From Paramarasmius palmivorus (Eukaryota; Basidiomycota; Agaricomycetes; Agaricales; Marasmiaceae): a stretch of 64,000 bases of DNA. This document shows, in pieces, positions 46,135 to 57,543 of the stretch. The position numbers and the translations under genes are program-made. The notes beneath the pieces were generated by a model. It had not been told where the DNA came from. It ran no database searches and saw only the letters and a program-made list of their open reading frames with translations. The stretch is taken from contig JAYKXP010000060.1 of assembly GCA_037176845.1 (NCBI GenBank), positions 1 to 64,000 on the forward strand, written 5' to 3'. Within the stretch, counting starts at the first letter, position 1. Each line of letters opens with the position of its first letter.

Positions 46135-49100
46135 TGCGAGTTTCCCGAAAGACCGAGTGTTGAAAGAAAACGAGGACGAGGGTTCTTTCTGACCTGCCCC
46201 TCTTGACACACCACCCCAAAGCTGTCTTTTCGTTCCATCATCTCGAAACCACGCTACCTCGACGAGGTGTCGGTGAAAGCTCGTGAGTTACTGCCACTCT
46301 TGGACACATCCCATCGCTAACAAAGTTCAAACTTAGACTCCAAATATCCCAGGTTATGGTTCTTTGCGGCATGGAACCCAGCGTACGGGCTGGAGAAGAG
46401 GCAGAGGAGTAATGTAGAGGTAAGTAATGTCGTTCTTATTTCAAATTGGTCTGCTATATCTAATTACGAAAGGATACGTTTAACTCTCCCATGACGGCGA
46501 GACATCCAACTTGAACACGGGCCAGATCTTTCTTGTTCCGCTCCGTCGTTCATCACCTCCGCCATGTCACTAGCACCAGCAACAGAAGGAGCAGTTGGCT
46601 GATGGTTGTCCTCGAGTGTTCGTTGGACCGAATTGACCGATCACTCATTCAAAGCTATTCCCTGCGCTAGCCACGACTCAGTAGCACCTCCGCAACTCTT
46701 TTCTATCTTCCGCACGTTCATGGCAAGTCTCAAGATGAACATTACAACCATTTTGTCCTCTTTTTCCACCGATATCTCGAGCATTCCCTGCTGCTCTGTT
46801 CGGCCGTCTCGGATTTCAACTGCGCGACGCGTCGACTTGAAGATGACCTGAAGTCCAACCTCCGGAGTGGATAGTCCTCAAGTTCAAGGTGTAGAACCTT
46901 CATAGCTGTGTGGTTGGCTTCGTTGTGAGCTTTCCCTTTCGCTTTGCTCTCTGAATCGCTCACTCACGGCGAGTTCATCTCTAGGATATCGTAAACAGTC
47001 AAAATCTGTAGCCGTTCGCCCGAGAAAACGTTGCTCGTATTGAACTGAACGGCGTCTTTATCGCCTTCGTTACTATGGTCGACACGATCATAGGTACCAT
47101 AGTTTTCCGGCCTGTTCGATTTGTTCAAGCCGTTCATCTGGACTCCAGACGAAGACAGCGAAGGCACCAATTCGGATACAAGAACGGGTTCCAGACAGCT
47201 AGGCTAGGTAAGCTCATTCTCGCGAACAGTATAGCTCAATAACTGACATGATTCACAGGCTGTACCGCTATGTGATCAACATGCGGTGCCTCGTGGCACT
47301 GCACTATTCCTGTTATCTAACGCCCATATCGGTTACCCAAGGCACTGTTTTGAAGACAGCAGATGGTTTACAAGCCCACGGCTATACCAACATGGTGGAT
47401 TCTCTTTCTCGTTTTCGGAGGCTTGGCGCTTATGAGGATTTCTGGTATTGCGCAAAGCATTGCAGGATCGAAGGCGTGTCGCAGGCATTAAAGAACGTGA
47501 AGCGAACACATGTAGACATCGAGGTAAACGCGTGTATTGGATAGAAATGAATACATGGGGAATTGTAGATGATCATAGAATGCGCAACGTCAAGTTACGC
47601 AGACCTAGCGTGTTAATCAGTATCAGAAGGCGAGTAGGATCGAGATAGACCCACCAACGACCAAACTTCAATATAAGTATAATGAACAGTGGCTGAAGTG
47701 AACGTTCATTGGCTAAGGTTGACGTCATTTAATACCTAGGAAAGTGGTCAATACACGCAAGGCAAGAAGCTCGATCAGGAGACATACCTAAAGTTGTATC
47801 AAGACATCACTAAACTTGCTCGCTTTGTACATGCGAGCTCGTATCCGCCATGCTGGGTAAGCTTACCCTTCGTGCCCGAGACCTAAAGAAGGAGTCTAAC
47901 CTCGTCTTTCTCGGTCTTTCGCGGAGACGAGCTTGGCAACTGTCGAGGACAATTGGTTAGTAGTGAATGGTGAGAGCAAGACTGGCGACCTACAAGTTCC
48001 AGACGTATTGCGTAACACCACCTGAGTTCCTTCTTGGCGATTCGGAGAGCTAGAAAACGTCGGGTCAACTCTCAGCATAAACAAGGTAAGTAAGAAAGAT
48101 GAGCTACCCTATCGGTCAGTTCCAATCTTCAGAGGTGAATGGGTGTCGTCAGTGGGAAAGAAATGTCGTTGAAGGGTATCGAGACACCTTCAACCGTGGC
48201 CAGGAGCAGCGAGGTCTGAGGGATCAAATTTCTGACGCTCCACTGTGTTGGCGATAGCGAGGTTGAATGCCAGTGTAGAACGCACGAGATGCTTTACTGG
48301 GCATGTTCTGACCTGTCGAGCTCTCCAATACGCCTAGCCATGCTTCTGGTAGCTCTTTTCAGCTGTCGTGTACAATATATCGAGGCTGCCATAGTCGCGG
48401 AAATTTTAGTTTATAGCCTCTGAGATTATCTTGCAAACTCACCTGCCGTTGATCCATCCACCTTTCAAATGCCTCGGGTAGAGACAGGGTGCTTATCCGT
48501 ATCTTCTTGAAAGCTTGAGAGTGCAGCGGTGAGAATATATGTATTGAGAAGCCGGGTGATGGTAGTTTGGGAACAAGACGTGCGACGCGTCTTTTTGACC
48601 TGACCACCATGTTCCCCTTCACCACCTTGTCTTCTCGCAAGCTCTCTCAGTCTTACGTTCTCGTCCAAGGAAAGAGTATAAACTAATAACTGGTATGTCG
48701 TTTTCATTTGGTCGCTGACGGTGGAATTGAATCGCTTCCTTCTGCAGGACTATAATGCTCCTCATCCAACACCGATATCTTTCATCCAGCCATCCAGCTA
48801 TCCTGCGAACCCAGGAAAAGGCTTATTTTCAGCGATTTCTCTGACCCCCAGCGTCCAAAAAACACAACAACTTGGACAAGACGCGTCTGTCCTCTTCCTT
48901 GACACCACCGGTTCCACCCAAACTATCCTTTGTCCCCTTGTCCGCTTCTTCATTATGATACATGGTCTCGCTCTGTACAAGGGCCAGCGAACGGTAAGTT
49001 GCGTCTCTGTCACTCCTAATACTCGAAAACTCATCTCGCTGATACGCCCTTCTCGCAGAGTTTTCAGCATCCTGCGCCGCACGTCAAAAAGACAACACCT

Positions 49101-50618
49101 CTCCCTGTACGATGTTTCCCGCCTATCCCTCATCCTAGCTCTCAGGACAAGATGAACAGCTGTGAATCTCTATTGCGCTTGTATTGGCGTTGGGCTCGGA
49201 ACATTGGAAGTGAGGTGATTCGGGTGGAACGACTTGGGAACCGTGCACGACCCGACACCCTTCGCTGCCCCGCTATTGTACTCTCCATAACTCTATACCT
49301 CCCTTCCCCGTTTTCAAGAGCCTACTGGCGTGTCCAGAAACCTCAAGCCCAATCGAATGAAGGCTAGAGCCTGCGTGGACGTTATGGGCGGTTTTAAAAA
49401 GTGGGTTTTACGCTATCTTTCTTTCTAAGAGTGGTGCTTATATCGATTGAAGAACAAAGGAAATATATCAACCCTGTCCATCCTGGCGGAGCAAACTGAG
49501 GGTGTGGTTCATTGGTGAGTTTACCTGTCACTTTTCCCGGCTACTTCGGTTACTCATAGTCGACAAAGGCAGCCTATGCAATCATCCCCACACCTTCGCT
49601 CTGGAAGCCCGAAGACGCGTCAAATGCATCCCAAACCAACCGATGGTGTCAGTTCGGAGAGTTTTTGTCTCAACAATGCTGCGCATCGTCCAATGGGCTA
49701 GTCATTCGGCGTTGTGATTGTTCTACAGGAGTCTTGTCGGTGGTATGGTTGGCGAACGTGAGTAGCTTCATCTTTTTATCACGTCTTTTACTGATCCTCA
49801 TGTCTGGGTTTAGCGATAGTTAAACGTCAAACATTCACCACTGTCTACGTCGTATTCTCTGCTATTGGTTCGCGTACTCGGCTGGCAGCCTTCAAAAAGC
49901 CAGAACCAGTTGGATACATGAACGGCTCGGGGAGATACAACAATCAGCCCGAGCATACGATACAACTCGGCGCGAAACTCTCGCGATACCTCAAGCCTTC
50001 GAACTTCAGTACACCCACCTTCTTCGGCAACCTTCCCGGCGAGAATGTAGATTTCAAGTTGTGGTGTCGCAGCCACCGATGCTGGCATATAGATCTCGGC
50101 CTCCTCCACTACTGGGAGCGTTGTTGGTGTTTTTTTTAGCCCCTCAAGTCGTTGATGTGAACCTGGTAAGTTTCAATTTGCTCTTGGCTTACCACGATTC
50201 GGTAGCTGACCGGACGAAGTATCCAGCGACCTCGTTGATTACGACCGAAGTAACAATTTTCTGTGGCTTGGGTACGGCGTTTTCATTTACTTGTTCGTTG
50301 TTTTCATGCTGACTTTGACATGCCTAGGTATCGAGAGCGGTGCATCAAGCGGCTTGAGGCCTGTCAACGCCGGTTCGTGCTCGAATTGTTCGAGATGGGT
50401 TGGCCATTCGGAAGTCGCAGCGTAAGATGGATGGATACACGGGTTTAGGGAGTTCAAGGTGAGCTCTGTGTCTCATTCGAGAGTAACTGTTATTCACGTT
50501 AGTTGCCCACAGCATCCGTAGCTCTGGGAAGAACGTGTTCAATGCATTTTGCACTGGCTTATCCTTCGACGCGCTGGTTCTCGACTGAAGGAGACCATGC
50601 GGTGCATGGAAAGGAACA

Positions 50619-51138
50619 CACTACGGAGGTGTGGTTTTTATGGCACAATTAAATGCATGGAAAAATAATGAGCAAAAATGAAATGTTGGCCTCCTAAGAA
50701 TAGTACTAAAATACCATCCAAACAATAGATTGCCCTGTCATTGTGCAGCACGCAAATGTTAAATGAAAAGTCTAGCTTTTGAGAGATTTTTGACAGTATT
50801 TTACCTGCTCCAAAACGCCGACACAATTTTCAATTTTGCTTGAGCTTTGGCAGCATTTTGGCAGCATTTTAGCGTGGGAAAATGATAAAACACTGCCAAA
50901 ATGCTGCTACAACTCACGTGAAATTCAAAATTGTCTCAGTGTTTTGGAGCGGGTAGAATATTGTCAAAAGTCTCACAAAACCTAAAGTTTTTCATTCAAC
51001 ATTGCCTGCTGCACAATAATAGGGCAAGTTATCATTTGGGTAATATTTTGGTACAATTTTTAAGAGGCCAGCATTTACTTTTCGCTCATTATCTTTCTGT
51101 GGAATTTATTGTGCCATAAAAACCACGCCTCCATAGTG
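50619..51138. mobile_element. CACTA-type foldback MITE
   Basis: A 520-bp element that begins CACTACGGAGGTGTGG and ends, reverse-complemented, CACTATGGAGGCGTGG. ACA flanks it on both sides (50616-50618 and 51139-51141), the 3-bp duplication typical of the CACTA/CMC superfamily. The two arms (about 210 bp each) are inverted repeats, so both encode similar short frames on opposite strands. The centre carries several copies of the 12-mer GGCAGCATTTTG and its complement. No transposase is present. Confidence 0.85.
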
Positions 51139-51141
51139 ACA

Positions 51142-51513
51142 AGAGATTGGTATATCTTTTTTCCTTTGCCTTTACTTTTCATGTGTTCATGGATGCCTCT
51201 AGTTATAGGCCTCAGACCGATGAGCGTTGAAGCTCTGAAGCTCTGAAGGAGAGCTAGCATTGCGTCCATATAAACCCCGAAGAGCCCATGTCTGTCGGAC
51301 AGCTATAGAATACCGGTTCCTTAATACGATGGTAATGATGTTTGGGTGAGCTCGTTCACCGTTCTTGATATAGCTAGCCATACTTACATTGTATAGATCC
51401 ATCTCAAAGACTCAGTTGCTTGTTATACAGCGGAAGTATCGGCGTCATAAAGAACACATAGAGTACACGCGCAATACCACCGATGTGACTGGTACACTCT
51501 TCTACCCTTTCAA
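51142..51513. other. Spacer right of the CACTA MITE
   Basis: No gene-like frame. 'agctctgaagctctgaagga' is a short direct repeat near 51230. Nothing else supported. Confidence 0.4.
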
Positions 51514-52778
51514 TTACTCTCGAAGACCTCTTGTATAGGAGCCCTCGACGGATGAACAGCTTTCAGGGCTAAGGTGGCCGAGAGTTGTTTCGAAGGATGA
51601 AGGGATCGGTAAAGAGTTATCGCATGTATTTGTTAGTGATGATGGTGTACACGAGTTCACGACCACAAGTTCGCCCAGTATCCAGTCCCTCCTAGTCCAA
51701 GTACATCCCAACGCCAGTGCGCATCTTGGCAATATGACCAGCTAAACACGATGCGGTTAGTAAGAGCCAAGCAGGGAGGTTCTGAGTGGACATACCTGGC
51801 TGTCTTTGAAGCGGAATAGAGCAATTGGCAGTATCTGTGACAGAAACAGTCAGCTCGTGTGGTCAGTGAACCAATAGAGTAATATGCTGACAGGTGATTG
51901 GGGAAAGATGTGCTACTGTCGTTCTTCAATAAGAGAGTGCCAGATTGTGACCAAACGGCGAGATTGACGGAAACGTGTCTGAGAACAGTTGCCGAACAGA
52001 CGAGTCGAAGTAGCTGATACCTGTTCAGTGTAAATATCAGAAGGTATTGTTTGGGCTAATAGCGCACCTTTGCTTCTGAGTGAAAAAGGACTATGGCTTC
52101 TTTTAGGATTTGTCGTTGACGTTGTAGCACCGTTTCTGGTGCCTTTGAGGGCTGGCCTAGAGGAGATACAGCATCAGATACTCGTGCAAACGAATGTTCA
52201 GCAAGATGACTTACCATGGGAGGGGGTGAAGCCTTCAAACCATAGGTGATAGTGATGACTTGAACACTTGACCGTTCCCCGCAGTTCAAGCTCTGACATC
52301 AAAACCTTGACTTGAAGCATTAGAGAAAGGCAAACGCAGCTTGACGAAGACATACCTTGCTGTCGAAGAAGACTCGGTATCAAGCATAGCCTATGTTGTA
52401 TAATAGGCGATATCAACGAAATCTATGAGTAACAGAGGGTAAATGATAAGTACGGTGAAGGGAAATATTTGCGAAAAAGACGTACCTTTGTTCCATCGAA
52501 GACGTTGCTGTACTGGGATCGCGGAATTGAAGAACACATTGTCGAAAGCCAACGTTCCACGTGATGGATGTCAGAGCATAGATTTTGGTGCATGAATAGG
52601 GTATTCTGGGCGAAGGAATGAAACGGGCGCTGTTGAACACCAAGCAGGAGCTCTGAAATGAGCTTGCGTACCAGATCCCGTTTCTGTGGTTCATCCAATG
52701 TGGTTCACCTCTATCGTACCTCAGGCTGTTGTAGGTAAAAAGGCAGAGAAGACGAAGAGAGAGTGCTTTGTAGCCCAT
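51514..52778 (-). CDS. Possible multi-exon gene of unknown function (low confidence)
   Basis: The minus strand shows a chain of open stretches with plausible GT-AG junctions: LVRKLISELLLGVQQRPFHS (about 52690-52490), IIQHRLCLIPSLLRQQ (about 52430-52375), VLMSELELRGTVKCSSHHYH (about 52310-52220), APETVLQRQRQILKEAIVLF (about 52155-52070) and LRHVSVNLAVWSQSGTLLLK (about 52020-51800). Exon phases join in places, but the start is unclear: the ATG at 52778 lies in another frame and a stop precedes the LVRKL frame. No domain was recognised. It may be a degraded gene or a real gene whose 5' exons I cannot place. Confidence 0.3.
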
Positions 52779-53269
52779 ATCATTAGGTTGTATGTGGCTG
52801 TCAGTTGAATAGACCTCTTTGATCTGATATTTGCTCTACTGGCATCTGTGCATTTCGATTGGACCTCTTATATAAGTTGATCCAGTGGTTTTCATGCTTA
52901 GAAGACATTTGATCAGGCCTAGTTGATCTATTAGTGACCTTTGCATTCACTTCCACTTCCTCAGGACAGGCCCTAGATTGAAAGTCTAGTTGAGACCTTG
53001 CTGTAGACAAGAGCTTAAGTTGTATTGGCAGAGATCAAGTATTTGGCTTGTGATCTGCAGCATTAGGCATTGGTTGCATTGTGTTCCTGTGTAGAGATTA
53101 GACCTCAGACTAGCTTTTATAAGCTCTAGTGACGTAGAGAGGCCCAGATTGACCATTTGGAGAGTCAGTTGGATTCCTGCTTGCGCACAGTTTGTTGATT
53201 TGATTCTATCAGGGTCAATATACTTGAGGCAGTATTGGTCAAACTCAAGATTGCTACATATAGCCCTTG
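52779..53269. other. CpG-poor spacer left of the gypsy element
   Basis: A/T-rich and CpG-poor with no supported gene. Repeated 'gacctc' and 'agttga' words suggest old transposon sequence. The NACHT gene's missing 5' end was not found here. Confidence 0.35.
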
Positions 53270-53770
53270 TATCACAAATCTAATACTCACCTAGTTAGGT
53301 GTTGCAGGTGTTGGAGAATAGTAGGTGTTTAGAAAAGAGATGTTGCTAGAGAAGCACAGATGTTATTGAGTCTGAGTTCTTAGGACTCAGACTAGCCTCC
53401 TTATATACATGTGGAAACTATTTATGTATGTTATGCTACACCCTGCCAAAAGGCTTAGCATCAGGTGATGACTTTCCTAAAGTGTACAATAGCCAAGCGT
53501 ATTCTGAGTAATGCCAAGTAGAATCTGAGTAATGCCTAGCATATTCTGAGTAATACGAGTCATAAGCGTAATATCTAATGAGTAAAGCGTAATATCTAAT
53601 GAGTCAGAGTTGCTAGAACATTCTAGGATGTTCGAGCTCATAGAACTACCCTCTGCATAAAATAAACTAGAAATGAGAATCATCCATAGATAATCTAATC
53701 TAGAGATGATACGATAATGATATGGCACAGATAAGATATATCACAGGGGCTTAGGCCGAAATCTGTGACA
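53270..53770 (-). repeat. 3' LTR of the gypsy element
   Basis: 501 bp. Includes three copies of ATTCTGAGTAAT-like units and two of AGCGTAATATCTAATGAGT around 53500-53605, possible U3 enhancer repeats. Confidence 0.88.
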
Positions 53771-54198
53771 TCACCCCCTCTTTTTGGTTCGAGCTCCGTT
53801 GAGAACTGTTCTTCTACTGGATCAGTTTCAAGTTCAATGATTCGAATTGGAGCACGTCCCAACTTCTTGTACTCAGCAATTTTCTGCTTTGCTCCCGAAA
53901 GATCAGCTGTAGTTTGCCAACTGTCTTCAGCACGAGTAAATCCTTTCCATCTCACAAGATACTCAGTCTTGCGTCCACGAATACGATGTTGCAGGATTTT
54001 TTCCACTTCCCATACTGGGTTTCCATTCACCGTTTCTGGTTCAGGTGGTTCCTCTCTCTGCCCTATAATAACAGGGTCTTGATAGGGTGCTAACTTGCTT
54101 GCATGGAAGACAGGATGGTATGCTCGGAATCTATCAGGCATCTTCAGTTTGAAGGTGACTGGAGACAGTTTTTCAACAATCTCAAATGGTCCCTTCAT
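53695..54198 (-). CDS. Integrase C-terminus and chromodomain of gypsy pol (separate frame)
   Basis: Begins with GPFEIVEKLSPVTFKL, the usual continuation of gypsy integrase, followed by FRAYHPVFHASKLAPY. A chromodomain runs from WEVEKILQHRIRGRKTEYLV to RWKGFTRAEDSW. Chromodomains steer chromovirus integration to marked chromatin. This frame is +1 relative to pol (54182-57466) and the join falls at 'gaaggga' near 54190, so one extra base interrupts a formerly continuous pol. It reads into the LTR at its end. Confidence 0.88.
   Translation of the reverse strand: MKGPFEIVEKLSPVTFKLKMPDRFRAYHPVFHASKLAPYQDPVIIGQREEPPEPETVNGNPVWEVEKILQHRIRGRKTEYLVRWKGFTRAEDSWQTTADLSGAKQKIAEYKKLGRAPIRIIELETDPVEEQFSTELEPKRGGDVTDFGLSPCDISYLCHIIIVSSLD
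53771..53790 (-). other. Polypurine tract of the gypsy element
   Basis: On the minus strand AAAAAGAGGGGGTGA directly precedes TGTCACAG of the 3' LTR, the expected plus-strand primer position. Confidence 0.75.
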
Positions 54199-57100
54199 AT
54201 CTTGGGTGAAGTGCCCGTTCCTTCTCCTGATAATCCTTCAAGTTGAGTAGTACTTTATCACCGACTTTGAAGGGAACATTCTGTACACCCTTGTCATAGT
54301 ACCACTTCATGCGTTCAGCAGCCAGCTTCAGGGCCGCTTGCGCCTGCTCCTGAGCTTCTTGACGTCTTCTTGTGATTTCATTGAGATCTCTTTCCTTTGG
54401 ACGGTTGAGTTCTCTAGTGATTGTTGGTCCTGCTCTTGGGTGTCGACCATATTCCAAGAAGAAGGGACTTTCCTTGGTACCTTCATGCGCCTGGTTGTTA
54501 TATGCAAACTCTGCCATATTGAGCAGGTTAGACCAGTCGTCCAGGTTGTAATCAACATAGCAGCGAAGGTATTGTTCCAGAGTTTGATTGACTCGTTCAG
54601 TTTGACCATCTGTTTGTGGATGATATGCTGTTGACATTGTTGACTGTATGCCAAGTAGGTTGCACCATTCTTGGAACAGTTCAGCAGCAAACTGTGGTCC
54701 CCGATCAGATATGATCTGTAATGGAAGTCCATGCAGAGGATAGATACGATCGTATAACAACCGAGCTAGGTCCTTAGCACTGAACTCATTGGTAATGGGG
54801 AAGAAGTGCGCTCGTTTAGTCAATCGATCAACTACCACACAGATAGCATTGAAGCCAAATGACTCCGGTAACTGAGTAATAAGATCAACTGTAATAATTT
54901 CCCAAGGTCCGTTAGGCACCTCATTGGGTTGCAGTAAACCATAAGGTTGCTGTGGGCGATTTTTCATCCGCTGACACGTATCACAACCTTTCACATAGTT
55001 CTTCACAAAGATAGACATCCCTGGCCACCAATAGTTTCTTGATACAAGCTCATATGTTTTCCACCTTCCTGGGTGTCCTGCTGATGTTATATCGTGGTGG
55101 ATCTGAACAATTCGTCGACGTAGGTGGTCGTTTGTGCTTTGGGGAATATAAACTTTGCCTCGATACAGAAGTAGGCCATTTTCATAATTCCATTCTTCTA
55201 GAGATTTCTTGAACTCTCTTGGTCCTGAGTTTAGAAGTGACTTATAGTCCTTTGTGACTTCATCAGATAGTAAAGCCTCTTTGACCTCTCTAAGGATCTG
55301 ATCGTCATTGACAGGCGATTCATGAGCAGCCTCGATAGCCTGAATGGCGAAAAATTCAGGTTTGAGCAAAATTTGGTCTTGGTTATCGAGGTTTACCCCC
55401 TCCTCATGATCTGGCCTCCTGGACAGAGGGTCTTCAGCTTGCATTGTTTTTCCTGGCTTGTGGTGTAAAGAGTAGTTGAATCGCGTGAGGAACAGAGCCC
55501 ATCTCGCTTGTCTCCTTGTTAGTTTCTGGGCAGACTTAAAGTATGTCAGGTTTTGATGATCTGACCATATTTCGAATTTCTCTGGATGTCCTTCTAAGTA
55601 GTGTCGGTATTCTTCCAGTGCTCTAATGATTGCAAGTAGTTCTTTATCATAGATTTCATAGTTGCGTTCATGTACATCGAGCGATTTGGAATAGAATGCT
55701 ACTGGATGCCACAGTTTGTCAACTGGGTCCAGTTGTGATAGCACCGCACCAATAGCAAAGTCACTAGCATCCGTTGATAATCGGAAAGGGCTAGTGTCAT
55801 CCGGAATTCTTAATATTGGAGCTGATGTAAAGGCCTGTTTCAGCGCCTCAAATGCATCTTGTTGCTCCTTGTCCCAGGCCCAGGGAAGACCTTTCTTGGT
55901 GAGGTTGGTAAGTGGCCTAGCAATCTTGGCAAAGTCCTTGATGAACCTGCGATAGAAATTTGCAAAGCCTAAGAAAGCTTGAACATGTTTGACCTTAGTT
56001 GGTACTGGCCACTCAAGAACACCCGCAACTTTCTTTGGATCCATCGAAACATGACCCTTTGAAATAATCATACCAAGATACTCAATGCTGTCCTTTTCAA
56101 AGAAGCACTTTTCTGCTTTGGCATAGAGGTCATTGTCTTGAAGCCTTTTCAGCACTTCTCTGACAAGTTTCCGATGTTCCTCCTTGTCATTTCCAAAGAT
56201 GAGGATATCATCCAGATACACCATGACTTGTCCTTGCCGAATGAGATCACCTAAAAGGTCATTCATCATTGCTTGGAATGTGGCAGGTGCATTGGAGAAC
56301 CCAAAGTACATAACCGTAGCCTCAAATAGTCCCCGCTTGGTGATAAATGCTGTTTTCCACTCATCTCCCTCTCGTATGCGGACATTATTATATCCCCATC
56401 GGAGGTCAATCTTGGTAAAGATTGAAGCATTGCTAAGTGCATCAATCAGATCTGAGATTCTGGGAATTGGATAGCGGTTCTTGATAGTAACATCATTGAG
56501 TGCTCGGTAGTCCATAACTGGGCGTAATGATCCATCATGCTTCTTGACAAAGAAGAAAGGTGCTGCTACAGGACTCTTTGAGGGTCGAATGTAGCCTTTG
56601 CGGAGTTCTTCATCAATCCAGTCATCCAAAGAGTTCCGTTCTTTTGGAGATAGCGGATATAGCTTAGCCGGACGAGGAAGCTTTGCGCCTTCCACAAAGT
56701 CAATAGGATGATCATATGGTTTTCGTTCCGGCATTCGCTCTGACTTTCTTTTCGAAAAGACGTTACCATGGTCATGTAACCATTTGGGTACAAGGGACTT
56801 CCATTTTATGGTGTCCTCGTCAGTATCGTCAAGTACCTCTTCCATGTCTTTATCATCAAACATGGTAGCGATAACTTTAGCTTGTTGGCAGTCATCTGGG
56901 TCATTGATATCAACCCAATTAATATAAGGATTAACCATGTCTTCTGATCCTATTTCATCCAGTGAAGGTATCCATGGCAAATCCTCTTCATCTTCAAGTT
57001 CGTCGAGCTCGTCGGCTCCAGCTTCGACAACTTCTATTTTACGGACTCCTGTGGCACATGTCTCTGGACACCTGGTGAACGCCCATTCTCCTGATTGCCA

Positions 57101-57466
57101 GTCAATTTCTGGGTTATGTTTGTATAGATATGAATACCCAATCATCATCTCCTTATCTCCTAAGTTGGTAACAAAGAGATAATGGACTGTCTTGTGCGTG
57201 CCAATCTGAAGATAAGCACGAACATACTCAGTGATACGCCCTGCAACGTTGGGTGTTCCATCCGCATTATGTACTTCATACGGAGTTGCCAATTTATTTG
57301 TTACCAGGTGGTTTCTTTCAACAAAACGTTTATCGATGAAATTTGTTGTGGCCCCAGAGTCAACAAGAGCCTCGGTCTGCACTTTTACTCCGTATACCCA
57401 AAGTGTCACTGGAATTCTAAATGAAAATTTCTTGTTGCGAGCTACATTACTAGTACAAGATTCCAA
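54182..57466 (-). CDS. Gypsy Pol: protease, reverse transcriptase, RNase H, integrase
   Basis: The open frame of about 1094 codons extends further upstream, overlapping the gag stop in the -1 frame, consistent with -1 ribosomal frameshifting. Motifs in order: protease VDSGATTNF; RT with LRPVMDYRALND, FGFSNAPATFQ and catalytic YLDDILIF; RNase H with LSTDASDFAIGAVLSQ; integrase HHCC zinc finger ending CDTCQRMKN; DDE core with ITVDLI, ISDRGPQF and HPQTDGQTERVNQ. All catalytic residues are present. The frame breaks at ARYEGTI-stop, just before the expected GPFEIV, so the integrase tail and chromodomain lie in another frame. The annotated first residue is not an ATG. Confidence 0.95.
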   Translation of the reverse strand: MESCTSNVARNKKFSFRIPVTLWVYGVKVQTEALVDSGATTNFIDKRFVERNHLVTNKLATPYEVHNADGTPNVAGRITEYVRAYLQIGTHKTVHYLFVTNLGDKEMMIGYSYLYKHNPEIDWQSGEWAFTRCPETCATGVRKIEVVEAGADELDELEDEEDLPWIPSLDEIGSEDMVNPYINWVDINDPDDCQQAKVIATMFDDKDMEEVLDDTDEDTIKWKSLVPKWLHDHGNVFSKRKSERMPERKPYDHPIDFVEGAKLPRPAKLYPLSPKERNSLDDWIDEELRKGYIRPSKSPVAAPFFFVKKHDGSLRPVMDYRALNDVTIKNRYPIPRISDLIDALSNASIFTKIDLRWGYNNVRIREGDEWKTAFITKRGLFEATVMYFGFSNAPATFQAMMNDLLGDLIRQGQVMVYLDDILIFGNDKEEHRKLVREVLKRLQDNDLYAKAEKCFFEKDSIEYLGMIISKGHVSMDPKKVAGVLEWPVPTKVKHVQAFLGFANFYRRFIKDFAKIARPLTNLTKKGLPWAWDKEQQDAFEALKQAFTSAPILRIPDDTSPFRLSTDASDFAIGAVLSQLDPVDKLWHPVAFYSKSLDVHERNYEIYDKELLAIIRALEEYRHYLEGHPEKFEIWSDHQNLTYFKSAQKLTRRQARWALFLTRFNYSLHHKPGKTMQAEDPLSRRPDHEEGVNLDNQDQILLKPEFFAIQAIEAAHESPVNDDQILREVKEALLSDEVTKDYKSLLNSGPREFKKSLEEWNYENGLLLYRGKVYIPQSTNDHLRRRIVQIHHDITSAGHPGRWKTYELVSRNYWWPGMSIFVKNYVKGCDTCQRMKNRPQQPYGLLQPNEVPNGPWEIITVDLITQLPESFGFNAICVVVDRLTKRAHFFPITNEFSAKDLARLLYDRIYPLHGLPLQIISDRGPQFAAELFQEWCNLLGIQSTMSTAYHPQTDGQTERVNQTLEQYLRCYVDYNLDDWSNLLNMAEFAYNNQAHEGTKESPFFLEYGRHPRAGPTITRELNRPKERDLNEITRRRQEAQEQAQAALKLAAERMKWYYDKGVQNVPFKVGDKVLLNLKDYQEKERALHPRYEGTI

Positions 57467-57543
57467 TGCTACTTTAACTGAATCATGCTCAGTTCCGACA
57501 GTAAGTATACGATTTCCAGACTGTAGATCACAGACAATCTCCT

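Larger units (their letters stand above)
43864..50615. other. Graveyard of intron-bearing gene relics
   Basis: 6.7 kb of CpG-rich DNA with many short open stretches bounded by GT-AG-like sites and no complete gene. 44886-45110 and 45640-46140 are inverted matches of sequence upstream of copy C. 44337-44460 and 48960-49080 are related to each other and to 37834-38000. GACGCGTC recurs at 44239, 46826, 48584, 48880 and 49614. A small F-box-like start at 44443 is listed separately. No other domain was recognised. Confidence 0.45.
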
